A DNA stretch of 5,353 nt from CALARM01 sp964431735 (GTDB lineage: Bacteria > Vulcanimicrobiota > SpSt-956 > JAKJGF01), in contig CAYSLJ010000275.1 of assembly GCA_964431735.1 (NCBI GenBank), positions 1 to 5,353 of the forward strand. Reading direction: 5' to 3'. How positions within the stretch are numbered: position 1 is the stretch's first letter; each line of letters begins with the position of its first letter. Of the stretch, positions 5,273 through 5,353 are shown piece by piece. The notes beneath the pieces are model-generated. The model was not told the origin of the DNA. It was given only the letters and a program-made list of their open reading frames with translations, and did no database searches. The position numbers were made by a program, and so were the translations under genes.

Positions 5273-5353
5273 ATTGAAAAGCAGCCCTGGCAGGCCTGAA
5301 ATTGCGTTTAAAAATGACAGGTGATTTTACATACAAGGGAAAAAGAAATTTGT
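5273..5353. other. Window edge, no assignable gene
   Basis: This stretch lies upstream of the minus-strand promoter. A plus-strand ATG at 5314 opens a frame (MTGDFTYKGKRNL) that runs off the window, but no ribosome site precedes it and the family is not recognisable. CAGGTGAT at 5318-5325 is an inverted copy of ATCACCTG at 5203-5210. The next upstream gene may begin here or beyond. Confidence 0.25.

Overview
The window looks like a piece of a surface-polysaccharide (exopolysaccharide or O-antigen) locus from an uncultured, probably anaerobic, diderm bacterium. The reasons are an SLBB-type outer-membrane export protein, an O-antigen ligase/polymerase-like membrane protein with a TPR tail, a secreted FecR-like protein, AT-rich coding sequence with many ATA and AGA codons, clear GGAGG ribosome sites, and gene boundaries filled with heptanucleotide repeats. 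The phylum cannot be fixed from sequence alone. Heptamer arrays of this general kind are known from cyanobacteria (STRRs) and, as far as I recall, from candidate-phylum metagenome bins.

Layout: 1-252 is a repeat block with a GTGAGTA array, a small hairpin and a GCRTYAC array. 272-1705 encodes a four-SLBB polysaccharide export protein. 1702-1854 is a second repeat block that overlaps the stop of the first gene and runs into the 5' end of the second. 1806-3689 encodes a Wzy/WaaL-like O-antigen ligase domain protein with C-terminal TPRs. 3675-3778 holds short, degenerate repeat arms around an AT-rich spacer. 3790-3818 is a good sigma70-type promoter for the third gene. 3871-5025 encodes a secreted FecR-like protein with a C-terminal hydrophobic anchor. 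5029-5140 is a repeat block with a 20-bp direct duplication around one array. 5105-5197, on the minus strand, is the intact start (promoter, ribosome site, ATG) of a coiled-coil gene that breaks off inside that array.

The first two genes are co-directional with only repeats between them and no promoter visible, so they are probably co-transcribed: one polymerises or ligates the glycan on the periplasmic side, the other exports it. The FecR-like gene has its own promoter.

The most unusual feature is the repeat system. All arrays are variants of one heptamer, a near-constant GTGA core plus an array-specific trinucleotide. They are oriented so that GTGA-strand arrays sit at the 3' ends of all three genes, supplying the stop codons of two of them. 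TCAC-strand arrays lie upstream of all three, forming part of the N-terminal coding sequence of the second gene. Because 7 is not a multiple of 3, gain or loss of one unit inside the second gene would switch it out of frame.
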